Part shown: one piece after another, positions 17,638 through 26,221 of the stretch
Position numbering within the stretch: position 1 is the stretch's first letter
Layout of the letters: each line of letters opens with the position of its first letter
Assembly: GCA_012838665.1 (NCBI GenBank)
Contig: DUOX01000023.1
Location: forward strand, 1 to 64,000
Length of the DNA stretch: 64,000 nt
Origin: Clostridiales bacterium
GTDB lineage: Bacteria; Bacillota; Clostridia; Oscillospirales; Oscillospiraceae
Direction: 5' to 3'
Made by a program: the position numbers and the translations under genes
The notes under the pieces: model-generated
Told to the model about the DNA's origin: nothing
The model's database searches: none
Seen by the model: only the letters and a program-made list of their open reading frames with translations

Positions 17638-20175
17638 ATGACGGAACAGGTTTTTATCCAATGTGCAGTTGGAGGACCGGTTCGTGTTTATGTAAAGGAC
17701 GGGGTAATCACTCGAATACGGCCTCTGGTACTCGATGATAAAGAAGATGCCCCTTCATGGACTATCAATGCTCGGGGAAGAAGATTCTCACCCCCGCGCA
17801 AGACCACTTTGCAAACTTTCACAGTAACAGAACGCCAAAGGATTTATGAAAATCGCATCAAATACCCCATGAAGCGCAAACACTTCGATCCCAATGGCGA
17901 GCGTCATCCCGAGCTGAGGGGTAAGGACGAATTTGTCCGTATCTCCTGGGACGAGGCATTGGACATTGTCGCTTCGGAGATTAAGCGAATTAGAGAAGAG
18001 TATGGCCAGGCGGCAATTACTGCCATGACTTCTTCTCACCACAACTGGGGATTCCTCCATTACAAGATGGGTCCCATGGCACGTTTCTATAACATTCTGG
18101 GCTATAGCCAGTGCCTTGATAATCCCGACAGCTGGGAAGGCTGGCACTGGGGAACATCTCACGTTTGGGGTCATTGGTGGCGCCTGGGTTTCGCAGAGCA
18201 GTCAGAACTTCTGCAGGATGCCTTAAAGCACACCGAGCAGATAGTCTACTGGTCAGTTGACCCCAACAGCACTTCTTACATGTACAGCGGTCAGGAAAAC
18301 CTGATTTGGCGTGTATGGATGAAGGAGCTGGGGATTAAGTTTATAGTTATCGATCCCTACTGCAACTGCACTGCGTCCACTATGGGCGACAAGTGGATAG
18401 CCCCCCGCCCGGGTACCGACGCGGCTCTGGCGGAAGCCATTGCTTACGTCTGGTTCCAGGAAGATACATACGATCATTTCTTCGTTGAAAACCGTACATA
18501 TGGTTTTGATGAGTGGAAGAAGATAATTCTTGGCGAGGAGGACGGCCAGCCCAGGACTCCCCAGTGGGCATCCGAAATCACCGGCATACCCGCGCATACC
18601 ATTATTGCCCTGGCCAGGGAATGGGCTTCAAAGAAGACCATGCTGGCTGCCGGCAGCATCTTTGGCGCTACCGGCGCATGCAGAACCGCTTACGGAACAG
18701 AGTGGCCTCGTCTCTGCATCTACCTCATGTCCATGCAGGGCTTCGGCAAACCCGGCGTTAACTTCTGGGGCGGCTCCGGCGGCGCGGCGCCCATTGACTA
18801 CCGCTTTAAGTTCCCCGGATATTCTGACAACGGTTGGGATGCCATGGGCCTTGTGGCGGAAAAGTGCTATTTCCCGGATGGCAACCCTGTAACCCAAAAG
18901 ACTTATCGTATCCTGCTTCCGGAAATTGTTATGAATCCCCCGGTAAAATGGACGGGAGAAGGTTTCTGCGGAAACAACATTGAGCAGCAGTTTAGAGAAT
19001 TCACCTGCCCGGAAGAGGGCCCCAACGGCGCGCCCATTAAGATGATACATCGTCACGGCGGTTCCTTTATCAGTACCATGACGGAAACCAACCGCTGGGT
19101 ACGTATGTATCAGCATCCCAACCTTGAGTTTGTCGTTATGCAGGACTGCCACTGGCAGAGTGAGACCATGTTTGGCGATATTATACTGCCTGCGTCGACT
19201 AACTTTGAACACACGGATATTTCTGAATGGGGTTCAGCCGGCGGTTACGGCAAGAACGATATGAACGGCAACCACCGTATCATTATCTATCAGCAGAAAT
19301 GCATTGAGCCTCTATGGGAATCCAAGCCTGACTACGAGATTTACCGTCTGCTGGCGGCTCGCCTGGGCATTGAGGATAAATACACGGAAGGCAACAGCAT
19401 GGAAGATTGGGAGCGCAAGGTTTTCGAATATTCCGACCTGCCCAAATATACCACCTTTGAAGAATTCAAGAAGAAGGGCTATTTCGTTGTTCCCGCTATG
19501 CCTGAGGATGAAGAACCCAGGGTGTCCTTCCGCTGGTTCTACGAAGGCCGCCCCAATGATCTGTACTCAGAGGTTCTCAATCCCAATCATGGCACGGATA
19601 GAGCGCATCTCCTGGCTACTCCCAGCGGTAAAGTCGAGTTCGTCTCCCAGACCCTGCAGAAGTATGCTCCGGAAGACGACGAGCGTCTGCCCACAGCTCG
19701 TTACATACCCAGCTGGGAAGGCCATGCAACGAAGGAACTGACCGAAAAATTCCCCTTGCAGATGATAAGCCCCCATCCTCGCTTCTCTTATCACACACAT
19801 TATGATAATAAGAGCTACTGGCTGGATGACATTCCTCAGCACAGGGTTAAAAAGGATGGTTACGCTTACTGGCCTGTACGTATTCATCCCATTGACGCCG
19901 AAGAAAGAGGCATAAAAGAAGGCGATCTTGTTAAGCTGTACAACGACAGGGCAACGGTCATCTGCATAGCCCATGTCACTGAGCGCATACGCCCGGGTAC
20001 TGTGCATTCTTACGAGGCAGCGGCTAAATACGATCCTCTGGAGCCTGGAAAACCCGGAAGCCCTGACCGTGGTGGTCTGGTGAATATGTTAACACCCTCT
20101 AGAACCCTTTCGAAGCGTGTACCTGGAGAAGCTAACAACTCATGCTTGGTTGAAATTGCGAAATGGCAGGAATAA
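17638..20175 (+). CDS. Pyrogallol-phloroglucinol transhydroxylase-like large subunit 1
   Basis: An 845-residue DMSO-reductase-family molybdopterin protein with no N-terminal Fe-S motif and no Tat signal, both features of the cytoplasmic Pelobacter acidigallici transhydroxylase large subunit (about 875 residues). H134 (TSSHHNWG) and D164-S165 (NPDSWEGWHWG) are 30 and 31 residues apart. That matches the His144, Asp174 and Mo-ligand Ser175 I recall for that enzyme. The known reaction moves a hydroxyl group to turn pyrogallol into phloroglucinol. It is followed 31 bases later by a close paralogue and then by two Fe-S subunits. Which small subunit pairs with it is unclear. Confidence 0.88.
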   Translation: MTEQVFIQCAVGGPVRVYVKDGVITRIRPLVLDDKEDAPSWTINARGRRFSPPRKTTLQTFTVTERQRIYENRIKYPMKRKHFDPNGERHPELRGKDEFVRISWDEALDIVASEIKRIREEYGQAAITAMTSSHHNWGFLHYKMGPMARFYNILGYSQCLDNPDSWEGWHWGTSHVWGHWWRLGFAEQSELLQDALKHTEQIVYWSVDPNSTSYMYSGQENLIWRVWMKELGIKFIVIDPYCNCTASTMGDKWIAPRPGTDAALAEAIAYVWFQEDTYDHFFVENRTYGFDEWKKIILGEEDGQPRTPQWASEITGIPAHTIIALAREWASKKTMLAAGSIFGATGACRTAYGTEWPRLCIYLMSMQGFGKPGVNFWGGSGGAAPIDYRFKFPGYSDNGWDAMGLVAEKCYFPDGNPVTQKTYRILLPEIVMNPPVKWTGEGFCGNNIEQQFREFTCPEEGPNGAPIKMIHRHGGSFISTMTETNRWVRMYQHPNLEFVVMQDCHWQSETMFGDIILPASTNFEHTDISEWGSAGGYGKNDMNGNHRIIIYQQKCIEPLWESKPDYEIYRLLAARLGIEDKYTEGNSMEDWERKVFEYSDLPKYTTFEEFKKKGYFVVPAMPEDEEPRVSFRWFYEGRPNDLYSEVLNPNHGTDRAHLLATPSGKVEFVSQTLQKYAPEDDERLPTARYIPSWEGHATKELTEKFPLQMISPHPRFSYHTHYDNKSYWLDDIPQHRVKKDGYAYWPVRIHPIDAEERGIKEGDLVKLYNDRATVICIAHVTERIRPGTVHSYEAAAKYDPLEPGKPGSPDRGGLVNMLTPSRTLSKRVPGEANNSCLVEIAKWQE

Positions 20176-20206
20176 AAACAAATACGTAAGAGCATTGGAG
20201 GACATT

Positions 20207-22735
20207 ATGGCGGAAAAGATTTTAACAAGTTGTGCGATTGGCGGGCCTGTATTCGTGCACGTTGATGACGGCAGGATTACAAAAATCCGTCCCATAGTTT
20301 TTGATGAGAACGATCCTCAACCTTGGACCATCGAGGCCCGGGGAAAGAAGTTTACCCCTCCACGCCAGTTCTCGCTAGGTTCCTACGTCGTAACCCAGAA
20401 GTCACGTATCTATTCTGAGAACCGTATTAAGTATCCGATGAAGCGCGTGGACTTTGACCCCAATGGCGAGCGTAACCCCCAGAACCGAGGCAAGTCCGGT
20501 TATGCCCGTATAAGCTGGGACGAAGCATTTGATATTCTGGAATCCGAAATCAGACGCATTCATGCGACCTACGGCAAGGCAGCCATTGCCGCATGCACCA
20601 GTTCACATGCTGATTTCGGCCTGCTCCAGTACAAGATGGGTCCCTTCGGACGTTTCTGGAACATGCTGGGGTACACACAGATTTTAGATAATCCGGACTC
20701 CTGGGAAGGCTGGCATTGGGGCGCCACCCATGCTTGGGGCTACTACTGGAAGCTGGGTATTAGTGACAACTTTGGCATGCTGGAAGAGGCATTGAAGCAC
20801 ACCGAGCTGCTGGTCATGTGGGGCGTTGACCCCAACACCTCCGCCGGTGGCTACAACGGCCAAGACGGCTGCCGCTGGCGCTGGTGGTGCAAGGAACTGG
20901 GAATGAAGATGGTCTTCATCGATCCCTGGTGCAACTTCACCGCGGCAACATGGGCAGACAAGTGGATTGCTCCCTATCCCGCCACCGACGCTGCTATGGC
21001 CGAAGCCATAGCCTATGTGTGGATTACCGAGGATACATACGATCACTGGTTTGTTGAAAACAAGACCTTAGGATTTGAAGAGTTTAAGAAGCATATACTC
21101 GGCGAAGAAGAGGGCGGCTTCCCCCGCACTCCCGAATGGGCTGCAGAGATATGCGGCGTAAACGCCCGCGACATCTATGTCCTGGCCCGTGAGTGGGCAT
21201 CTAAGAAAACCATGCTTTGCACCGGTTCAATTTACGGTGTGTCCGGCGCCTGCCGCCAGCCCTATGCGACAGAGTGGGCAAGACTTATGGTTTACCTGCT
21301 GGCGATGAGAGGACTTGGCGCTGACGGCTGCAACACATGGGGCGGCGCTTCCATGGCACCTCCCATGGACATGGACTTCCGTTTCTTCGGCTATTCCGAC
21401 AACGGCTGGGACGCCTTCGGTATCGTCGCGGAGGAGACTGCGCAGAACTCCGTGAAGCAAAAGGCCTACCGTCTGCTCCTGCCCGAGTGCATTATGAACG
21501 AAAAGACCGAGTGGATAGGCGAAGGTTTCTGCGGAAACTCCCTGGAGCAGCAGCTCACCAGACAGGTATGCCCGCTGCCTCCGGAAGAGGGCGGAGCTCC
21601 CATCAAGATGCTTTACCGTCAGGGCGGCTCCTTCATATCCACCATGACGGACACCAACCGCTGGCCGAGAATGTTCCAGCATCCCAACCTCGAGTTCTTT
21701 GTCACGGCCGATATCCACTGGCAGAGCGAAACCAAGTTTGCCGATCTGATTCTGCCTATCTGCAGCGGCTTTGAGAAGAAAGATATTTGCGAGCTGGGCG
21801 CTCCGGGCGGTTACGGTGCAAATGACATGGGCGCCAACTACCGTGTCATCATCTACATGAACAAGTGCATTGAGCCTCTGTGGGAATCCAAGTCCGACTA
21901 CGACATTTACTGCGAGCTTGCAAAACGCTTGGGCTTCTATGATCGCTACACAGAGGGCAACACCATTGAGGACTGGATTAGGAAGGTCTACAACAAGTCT
22001 TCCATGCCCGAATACATGTCATTTGAGGAATTCAAGGAGAAGGGTTACTTCGTTGTACCGCCTCCGCCGCCGGGCACAAAGGCAGCTGTCTCCAATAAGT
22101 GGTACTATGAAGACCGCGAGTGCGACGTGCCTGACCACAAGAACCCCCTGAAGGGCACAGAGCGTGCCAAGATGATGGGCACGCCCAGCGGTAAGATCGA
22201 GTTCGTCTCCACCTTCCTGCAAGAGCACTTCCCCGATGACAAGGAGCGTCCCGTAATGGGTCAGTTCTTACCTCCTTGGGAAGGCAAGGGCTCGCCTCTG
22301 GAGGAGAAGTATCCCCTGGTTCTCATGACTCCGCACATGCGCTTCTCTTATCACACCCACTTCGACAATAAATCCCCGTGGTTGGATGAAATTCCGGCCC
22401 ACCGTGTCGTTAAGGATGGTTACGCATACTGGATTGTCCGTTTGCATAAAGTTGACGCCGAAGCCCGCGGAATCAAAAACGGCGACCTAGTAAAGCTCTA
22501 CAATGACCGCGGCGCAGTTCTGTGCGTTGCCCATGTCACCGAGCGTATGAAGCCGGGTGTGCTAATGTCATACCAGGCCGGCGCAAAGTACGACCCGCTG
22601 GAGCCTGGCAAGCCTGGAAGTATCGACCGCGGCGGCTGCGTGAACCTGCTTTCACCGGCCCGCATGGTTTCCAAGAATGCACCTGGTATGGTATCCAACT
22701 CGATCAACGTTGAAATCGAGCGGTGGGAGGTTTAA
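20207..22735 (+). CDS. Pyrogallol-phloroglucinol transhydroxylase-like large subunit 2
   Basis: An 842-residue paralogue of the preceding protein, colinear along its length. H134 (TSSHADFG) and D164-S165 (DNPDSWEGWHWG) keep the catalytic spacing. The N-terminus (KILTSCAIGGPVFVHVDDG) again lacks a cluster motif. The open frame extends upstream into the previous gene, but ATG 20207 with TTGGAGGACATT is the clear start. Differences from copy 1 around the catalytic His (HADFGLLQ against HHNWGFLH) suggest a different hydroxyaromatic substrate. It lies four bases before the first small-subunit gene, so these two are the likeliest pair. Confidence 0.88.
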   Translation: MAEKILTSCAIGGPVFVHVDDGRITKIRPIVFDENDPQPWTIEARGKKFTPPRQFSLGSYVVTQKSRIYSENRIKYPMKRVDFDPNGERNPQNRGKSGYARISWDEAFDILESEIRRIHATYGKAAIAACTSSHADFGLLQYKMGPFGRFWNMLGYTQILDNPDSWEGWHWGATHAWGYYWKLGISDNFGMLEEALKHTELLVMWGVDPNTSAGGYNGQDGCRWRWWCKELGMKMVFIDPWCNFTAATWADKWIAPYPATDAAMAEAIAYVWITEDTYDHWFVENKTLGFEEFKKHILGEEEGGFPRTPEWAAEICGVNARDIYVLAREWASKKTMLCTGSIYGVSGACRQPYATEWARLMVYLLAMRGLGADGCNTWGGASMAPPMDMDFRFFGYSDNGWDAFGIVAEETAQNSVKQKAYRLLLPECIMNEKTEWIGEGFCGNSLEQQLTRQVCPLPPEEGGAPIKMLYRQGGSFISTMTDTNRWPRMFQHPNLEFFVTADIHWQSETKFADLILPICSGFEKKDICELGAPGGYGANDMGANYRVIIYMNKCIEPLWESKSDYDIYCELAKRLGFYDRYTEGNTIEDWIRKVYNKSSMPEYMSFEEFKEKGYFVVPPPPPGTKAAVSNKWYYEDRECDVPDHKNPLKGTERAKMMGTPSGKIEFVSTFLQEHFPDDKERPVMGQFLPPWEGKGSPLEEKYPLVLMTPHMRFSYHTHFDNKSPWLDEIPAHRVVKDGYAYWIVRLHKVDAEARGIKNGDLVKLYNDRGAVLCVAHVTERMKPGVLMSYQAGAKYDPLEPGKPGSIDRGGCVNLLSPARMVSKNAPGMVSNSINVEIERWEV

Positions 22736-22739
22736 TTAA

Positions 22740-23573
22740 ATGAGTAAAAAGTATGGTATTGTAATAGATGTGGCCAAGTGCACCGGATGTTACGCCTGTT
22801 TCTTGGCTTGTAAGGATGAAAACTGCGGAGAGGCGCACCCCGGTTATACCGAGGCACAGCCCATGACCGGCCAGTACTGGCTCAACATTACCGAGGTAGA
22901 GCGCGGCACATTCCCCAAGGTTAAGATTAGCCACATTCCAAAGCTTTGCAACCATTGCGATAATCCCGGCTGCATGCAGATGGCAGAAAACGGCGCAGTT
23001 TACAAGAGAGACGACGGAATTGTCATAATTGACCCCGAAAAGGCTGTCGGCCAAAAGCAGATAGTCAATACCTGCCCGTACCGCGTAATCTTTTGGAACG
23101 AGGAGAAGCAGCTCCCCCAGAAATGCGACCTGTGCGCCCATTTCCTGGATCAAGGCTTTGAAAAGCCCCGCTGCGTAGAAATGTGTCCTACCGGCGCCCT
23201 CGTTTTCGGGGATTTGAACGATCCCAACAGCGAAATTTCCAAGCTAGTGGCCGAAAAGAAACCCTATCCCCTGCGCCCCGAATTTGAATTGGGTGACAAT
23301 GTCCTTTACCTGAACGTCCCGAAGAAATTTATAACCGGTACAGTTATTTATAAAGATACTGACCAGTGCGCCAAGGATGTGAAGGTTACCTTGAAGGGCA
23401 ACGGCGTTGAGCAAAGCCTTGAAACAGACGTATTCGGCGACTTCTGGTTCGAGGGTCTGGAGAGTAAAACGGATTACACCGTTGAAATCGAGGCAGAGGG
23501 ATACAAGAAGGTCTGCCTGCAGGCCAGAACCATGAAAGACGTCGACCTCGGCGAAATTTTCCTTGAGAAATAA
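22740..23573 (+). CDS. Transhydroxylase-like Fe-S small subunit 1
   Basis: A 277-residue electron-transfer subunit. Cluster motif I is CTGCYACFLAC and motif II is CNHCDNPGCMQMA, whose fourth Cys is Ala. Motif III is reduced to one Cys in IVNTCPYR, and motif IV is CDLCAH followed by CVEMCP. Under the cross-ligation rule of this fold exactly one cluster is lost, leaving three [4Fe-4S], the number known for the Pelobacter enzyme. Residues about 195-277 form a beta-sandwich resembling carboxypeptidase-regulatory or Cna-B domains (FGDFWFEGL), also present in that enzyme. It should partner the molybdenum subunit encoded four bases upstream. Confidence 0.9.
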   Translation: MSKKYGIVIDVAKCTGCYACFLACKDENCGEAHPGYTEAQPMTGQYWLNITEVERGTFPKVKISHIPKLCNHCDNPGCMQMAENGAVYKRDDGIVIIDPEKAVGQKQIVNTCPYRVIFWNEEKQLPQKCDLCAHFLDQGFEKPRCVEMCPTGALVFGDLNDPNSEISKLVAEKKPYPLRPEFELGDNVLYLNVPKKFITGTVIYKDTDQCAKDVKVTLKGNGVEQSLETDVFGDFWFEGLESKTDYTVEIEAEGYKKVCLQARTMKDVDLGEIFLEK

Positions 23574-23621
23574 CCATCCGGGAAAGAAACATAAATCGAC
23601 CAAACGGAAAGCGCCCAAAAA

Positions 23622-23656
23622 TCGAAATGGATGCCCTTCGGGGCATACCATTTCGA
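23622..23656 (+). other. Intercistronic UUCG hairpin
   Basis: TCGAAATGG-ATGCCC pairs with GGGCAT-A-CCATTTCGA around a TTCG tetraloop, a 15-bp stem with a single one-base bulge. It has no T-run and ends 17 bases before the next start, so it looks like an mRNA-stabilising element between the two small-subunit genes rather than a terminator. Confidence 0.65.
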
Positions 23657-23673
23657 AAGCGGAGGAGTAACAA

Positions 23674-24504
23674 ATGTCCAGGTATGCAATAGCTATTGAT
23701 GTTAACAAATGTGTAGGATGCTATAACTGTTTCCTCACATGCCGCGACGAGTTCGCCGGCAATAATTACCCTGGTTATTCAGCTCCGCAGCCTATGAGCG
23801 GCGGAAACTGGATAACAATAAAAGAAATTGAGCGCGGATCATTCCCACATGTCAAAGTAAATTATGTGCCGCTGACCTGCAGTCACTGTGATTCGGCCAA
23901 CTGCGTGAAGCTGGACCAGACAGGGGCAGTCTATCGTCGTCCCGATGGCATCGTTATGATTGATCCCGAAAAGGCTAAGGGCAATAAGGCAATCGTCAAC
24001 ACTTGCCCCTATCGCCGTATCGAATGGAACGAGGAGCTTCAGCTTCCACAGAAATGTACAATGTGTGCACACCTTCTGGACAAGGGTGAGCGTGAGCCCC
24101 GTTGCGTAGAGACCTGCCCCAGCGGCGCTCTTGTCTTCGGTGACTTGGACGATCCCGAAAGCGAAATCTCCAAGTTGTATGCTTCAGGCAATTATGCTCC
24201 CCTTAACCCTGATTACGACATGGGTGAAAAGGTTCTCTACAAGGATGTTCCCAAGAAGTTTGTAGCCGGAACAGTTATTTACAGCGACATAGACGAAGTA
24301 GCTTCCGGCGCAAAAGTGACACTCACAGGACCCGACGGCGAAATGACAACCGTTGCCAACGGATTTGGCGACTTTGAATTTGAAGGTTTGCCTGATAATG
24401 TTACATACACTGTGCAGATTGAAGCTCCAGGCTATCAAAAAGTAACACTTACCGCAAAAACTTCAAAGGATGTTTATCTCGGAGAAATTATGCTATTCAA
24501 ATAG
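23674..24504 (+). CDS. Transhydroxylase-like Fe-S small subunit 2
   Basis: A 276-residue paralogue of the preceding subunit. Motif I is CVGCYNCFLTC, motif II CSHCDSANCVKLD (fourth Cys replaced by Asp), motif III only IVNTCPYR, and motif IV CTMCAH followed by CVETCP. Three clusters are therefore expected, as in copy 1. A C-terminal beta-sandwich is present (FGDFEFEGL). Its partner could be large subunit 1, giving two separate enzymes encoded in large-large-small-small order. ATG 23674 follows GCGGAGGAGTAACAA. Confidence 0.9.
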   Translation: MSRYAIAIDVNKCVGCYNCFLTCRDEFAGNNYPGYSAPQPMSGGNWITIKEIERGSFPHVKVNYVPLTCSHCDSANCVKLDQTGAVYRRPDGIVMIDPEKAKGNKAIVNTCPYRRIEWNEELQLPQKCTMCAHLLDKGEREPRCVETCPSGALVFGDLDDPESEISKLYASGNYAPLNPDYDMGEKVLYKDVPKKFVAGTVIYSDIDEVASGAKVTLTGPDGEMTTVANGFGDFEFEGLPDNVTYTVQIEAPGYQKVTLTAKTSKDVYLGEIMLFK

Positions 24505-24575
24505 GCTTAGAGTAGTTTGCAAAAATCCGGGAATTTTGGGCTTACAGTTGATGCAGACATTCCTGCTGACTGATT

Positions 24576-24635
24576 ATAACAAGCGGCGCAAAACGGCCGA
24601 CGGAATACCTACTATCTGTTTTGTTCCGCTTGTTA
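24576..24635 (+). other. Intercistronic hairpin before the ABC importer genes
   Basis: AACAAGCGG and CCGCTTGTT enclose a second paired segment, CAAAAC/GTTTTG, giving a 9+6 bp stem with a two-base internal loop. It may limit read-through from the transhydroxylase genes into the binding-protein gene or protect mRNA ends. Confidence 0.5.
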
Positions 24636-24762
24636 ATCGGTAAGCAGCAAAAGTCCGGGGTGAATGAAGGTGTCAGCTTGGCTATAAGGAGTTAAAGTCA
24701 TAGCAAACCATAGTATCCCAGCGTTAATTACAAAATAACTTAATGAAAGGAAGGGACAAACT

Positions 24763-26049
24763 ATGAAAAAGACATTTGCACTGATTCTTGTTCTACTGTT
24801 GCTTTTCTCCTTAGCTGCATGCGGTGGCAAAGATCCTGAAACGAAAACTACCCCAACACCTCCACCAGCTACTCCCACTTCCGCACCCGACGAGCAAGAG
24901 CCATCCGAGGAGACGGAAGAGCCTCTTGGCGAAGTCATCAAAATAGGTCATATTGTTGACTTGACCGGTGTCGAGTCAATGACGGGTGAGGAAGCCAGAT
25001 TATCCCTCGAATTTGCTGTCGAATGGATAGGCGGCAAGATTGGCAACCGTCCTGTGGAGATTATTGTAGGCGACTCCCAGAGCCAACCCTCAGTGGCTGT
25101 TGACGTGGCCAAGAAGATGGTTGAGCAGGACGGTGTCGTCGCAATCTTCGGCCCCACCCAGATCGGCCATAAGTCTGCGGTTGCAGATTACATTGCTAAC
25201 GCAGGAATTCCTCTGATTTTCTACAACCCCACCCCGGCAAGACTTCTGGGCGGCAACGAATGGGTTATCGGCGCAGCCGGCGCTACCCCGCAAATGCCCA
25301 CTGTTATGGCTACCTATCTCTATAACGAATTGGGTTACAGAAAGGTCCACACCCTCGCACAGGATAACACAGGCGGACGTTCTTTCATAGATCCCTTCGC
25401 CGAGACTTTCCAGGCTCTGGGCGGAACCATTGACCAGCAGGTCTGGGCTCCCGTTGCCACACCTGACTTTGGACCTTATCTCGTTAACCTGGGCGAAGCA
25501 GATGCTTTGGTAGCCTGGATGTCCGGTAGTGACGCAATAGCCCTGTGGACTGCATGGTACGAAATGGGCATTAACGAGAAGATGCCCATGGTTACCCCCA
25601 TGCATGGCGGCTTTACCGACTACTACATTTGTGACGCCCTTGCCAATACCAAGCCTGAGGTTGCCGAAGCTATGCTGGGCGCCCTTGCTCCCATTACCTA
25701 CGCTGTGACCTCCGAGACCCCTGAGAACCAGGATTTTGTTGACGCTTGGATTGAGAAGTTTGGTTACCTGCCCAAGGGCGGCAACCTGCCCGGTGGCTGT
25801 TCACAGGCAATCCTGCTCTTTAAAACCGCAGTTGAAGCCACAGGTCTCGACACCTCTCCTGAAAAACTGCGCGAGGCTATCCTTGCGGCCGATATTAAAG
25901 GACCTGAGGGCCATACCTACTTTGCTGAAGACTCACATGCATCAACCAGAGACGTGTACATCGTCAAACTTGTTAAGTTGGAGGACGGTTCCTACAACTA
26001 CGAGATGCTGAAAGAATACAACGATGTACCGCCCAGCGGTCTGAAATAA
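24763..26049 (+). CDS. ABC importer substrate-binding lipoprotein, Leu/Ile/Val-type
   Basis: A 428-residue lipoprotein. The signal peptide ends at the lipobox LAACGG, and a Pro/Thr/Glu-rich linker (residues about 27-58) tethers the type I periplasmic-binding domain that begins EVIKIGHIVDLTG. This family binds amino acids but also aromatic acids, for example p-coumarate and benzoate derivatives in other bacteria. Its place between transhydroxylase genes suggests a hydroxylated aromatic acid. ATG 24763 follows GAAAGGAAGGGACAAACT. A hairpin downstream separates it from the permease gene, consistent with higher expression of the binding protein. Confidence 0.88.
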   Translation: MKKTFALILVLLLLFSLAACGGKDPETKTTPTPPPATPTSAPDEQEPSEETEEPLGEVIKIGHIVDLTGVESMTGEEARLSLEFAVEWIGGKIGNRPVEIIVGDSQSQPSVAVDVAKKMVEQDGVVAIFGPTQIGHKSAVADYIANAGIPLIFYNPTPARLLGGNEWVIGAAGATPQMPTVMATYLYNELGYRKVHTLAQDNTGGRSFIDPFAETFQALGGTIDQQVWAPVATPDFGPYLVNLGEADALVAWMSGSDAIALWTAWYEMGINEKMPMVTPMHGGFTDYYICDALANTKPEVAEAMLGALAPITYAVTSETPENQDFVDAWIEKFGYLPKGGNLPGGCSQAILLFKTAVEATGLDTSPEKLREAILAADIKGPEGHTYFAEDSHASTRDVYIVKLVKLEDGSYNYEMLKEYNDVPPSGLK

Positions 26050-26106
26050 GGGCGACGGGTATATAAGGCATATATCCTTGTCCATAGATCTTCCATGAGG
26101 CAAGGG

Positions 26107-26138
26107 TGTTGGGCATCCATAGTCTTGGATGCCCAACA
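26107..26138 (+). other. Hairpin between binding protein and permease
   Basis: TGTTGGGCATCCA and TGGATGCCCAACA form a perfect 13-bp stem with a six-base loop and no T-run. Such elements commonly stabilise the upstream binding-protein message and lower permease expression. Confidence 0.7.
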
Positions 26139-26221
26139 TCCCCTCTAATGATATCTATTAATTTACTGCGTTAGTGCAGTAAAATGAAATTAGCCACAGG
26201 GTTAAGGGGGCAAACTGTCTA

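Noticed and set aside
17638-20175. Tat-exported respiratory DMSO-type reductase
   Set aside because: No twin-arginine signal, no N-terminal Fe-S motif and no membrane anchor gene; catalytic His-Asp-Ser spacing fits the cytoplasmic transhydroxylase instead.
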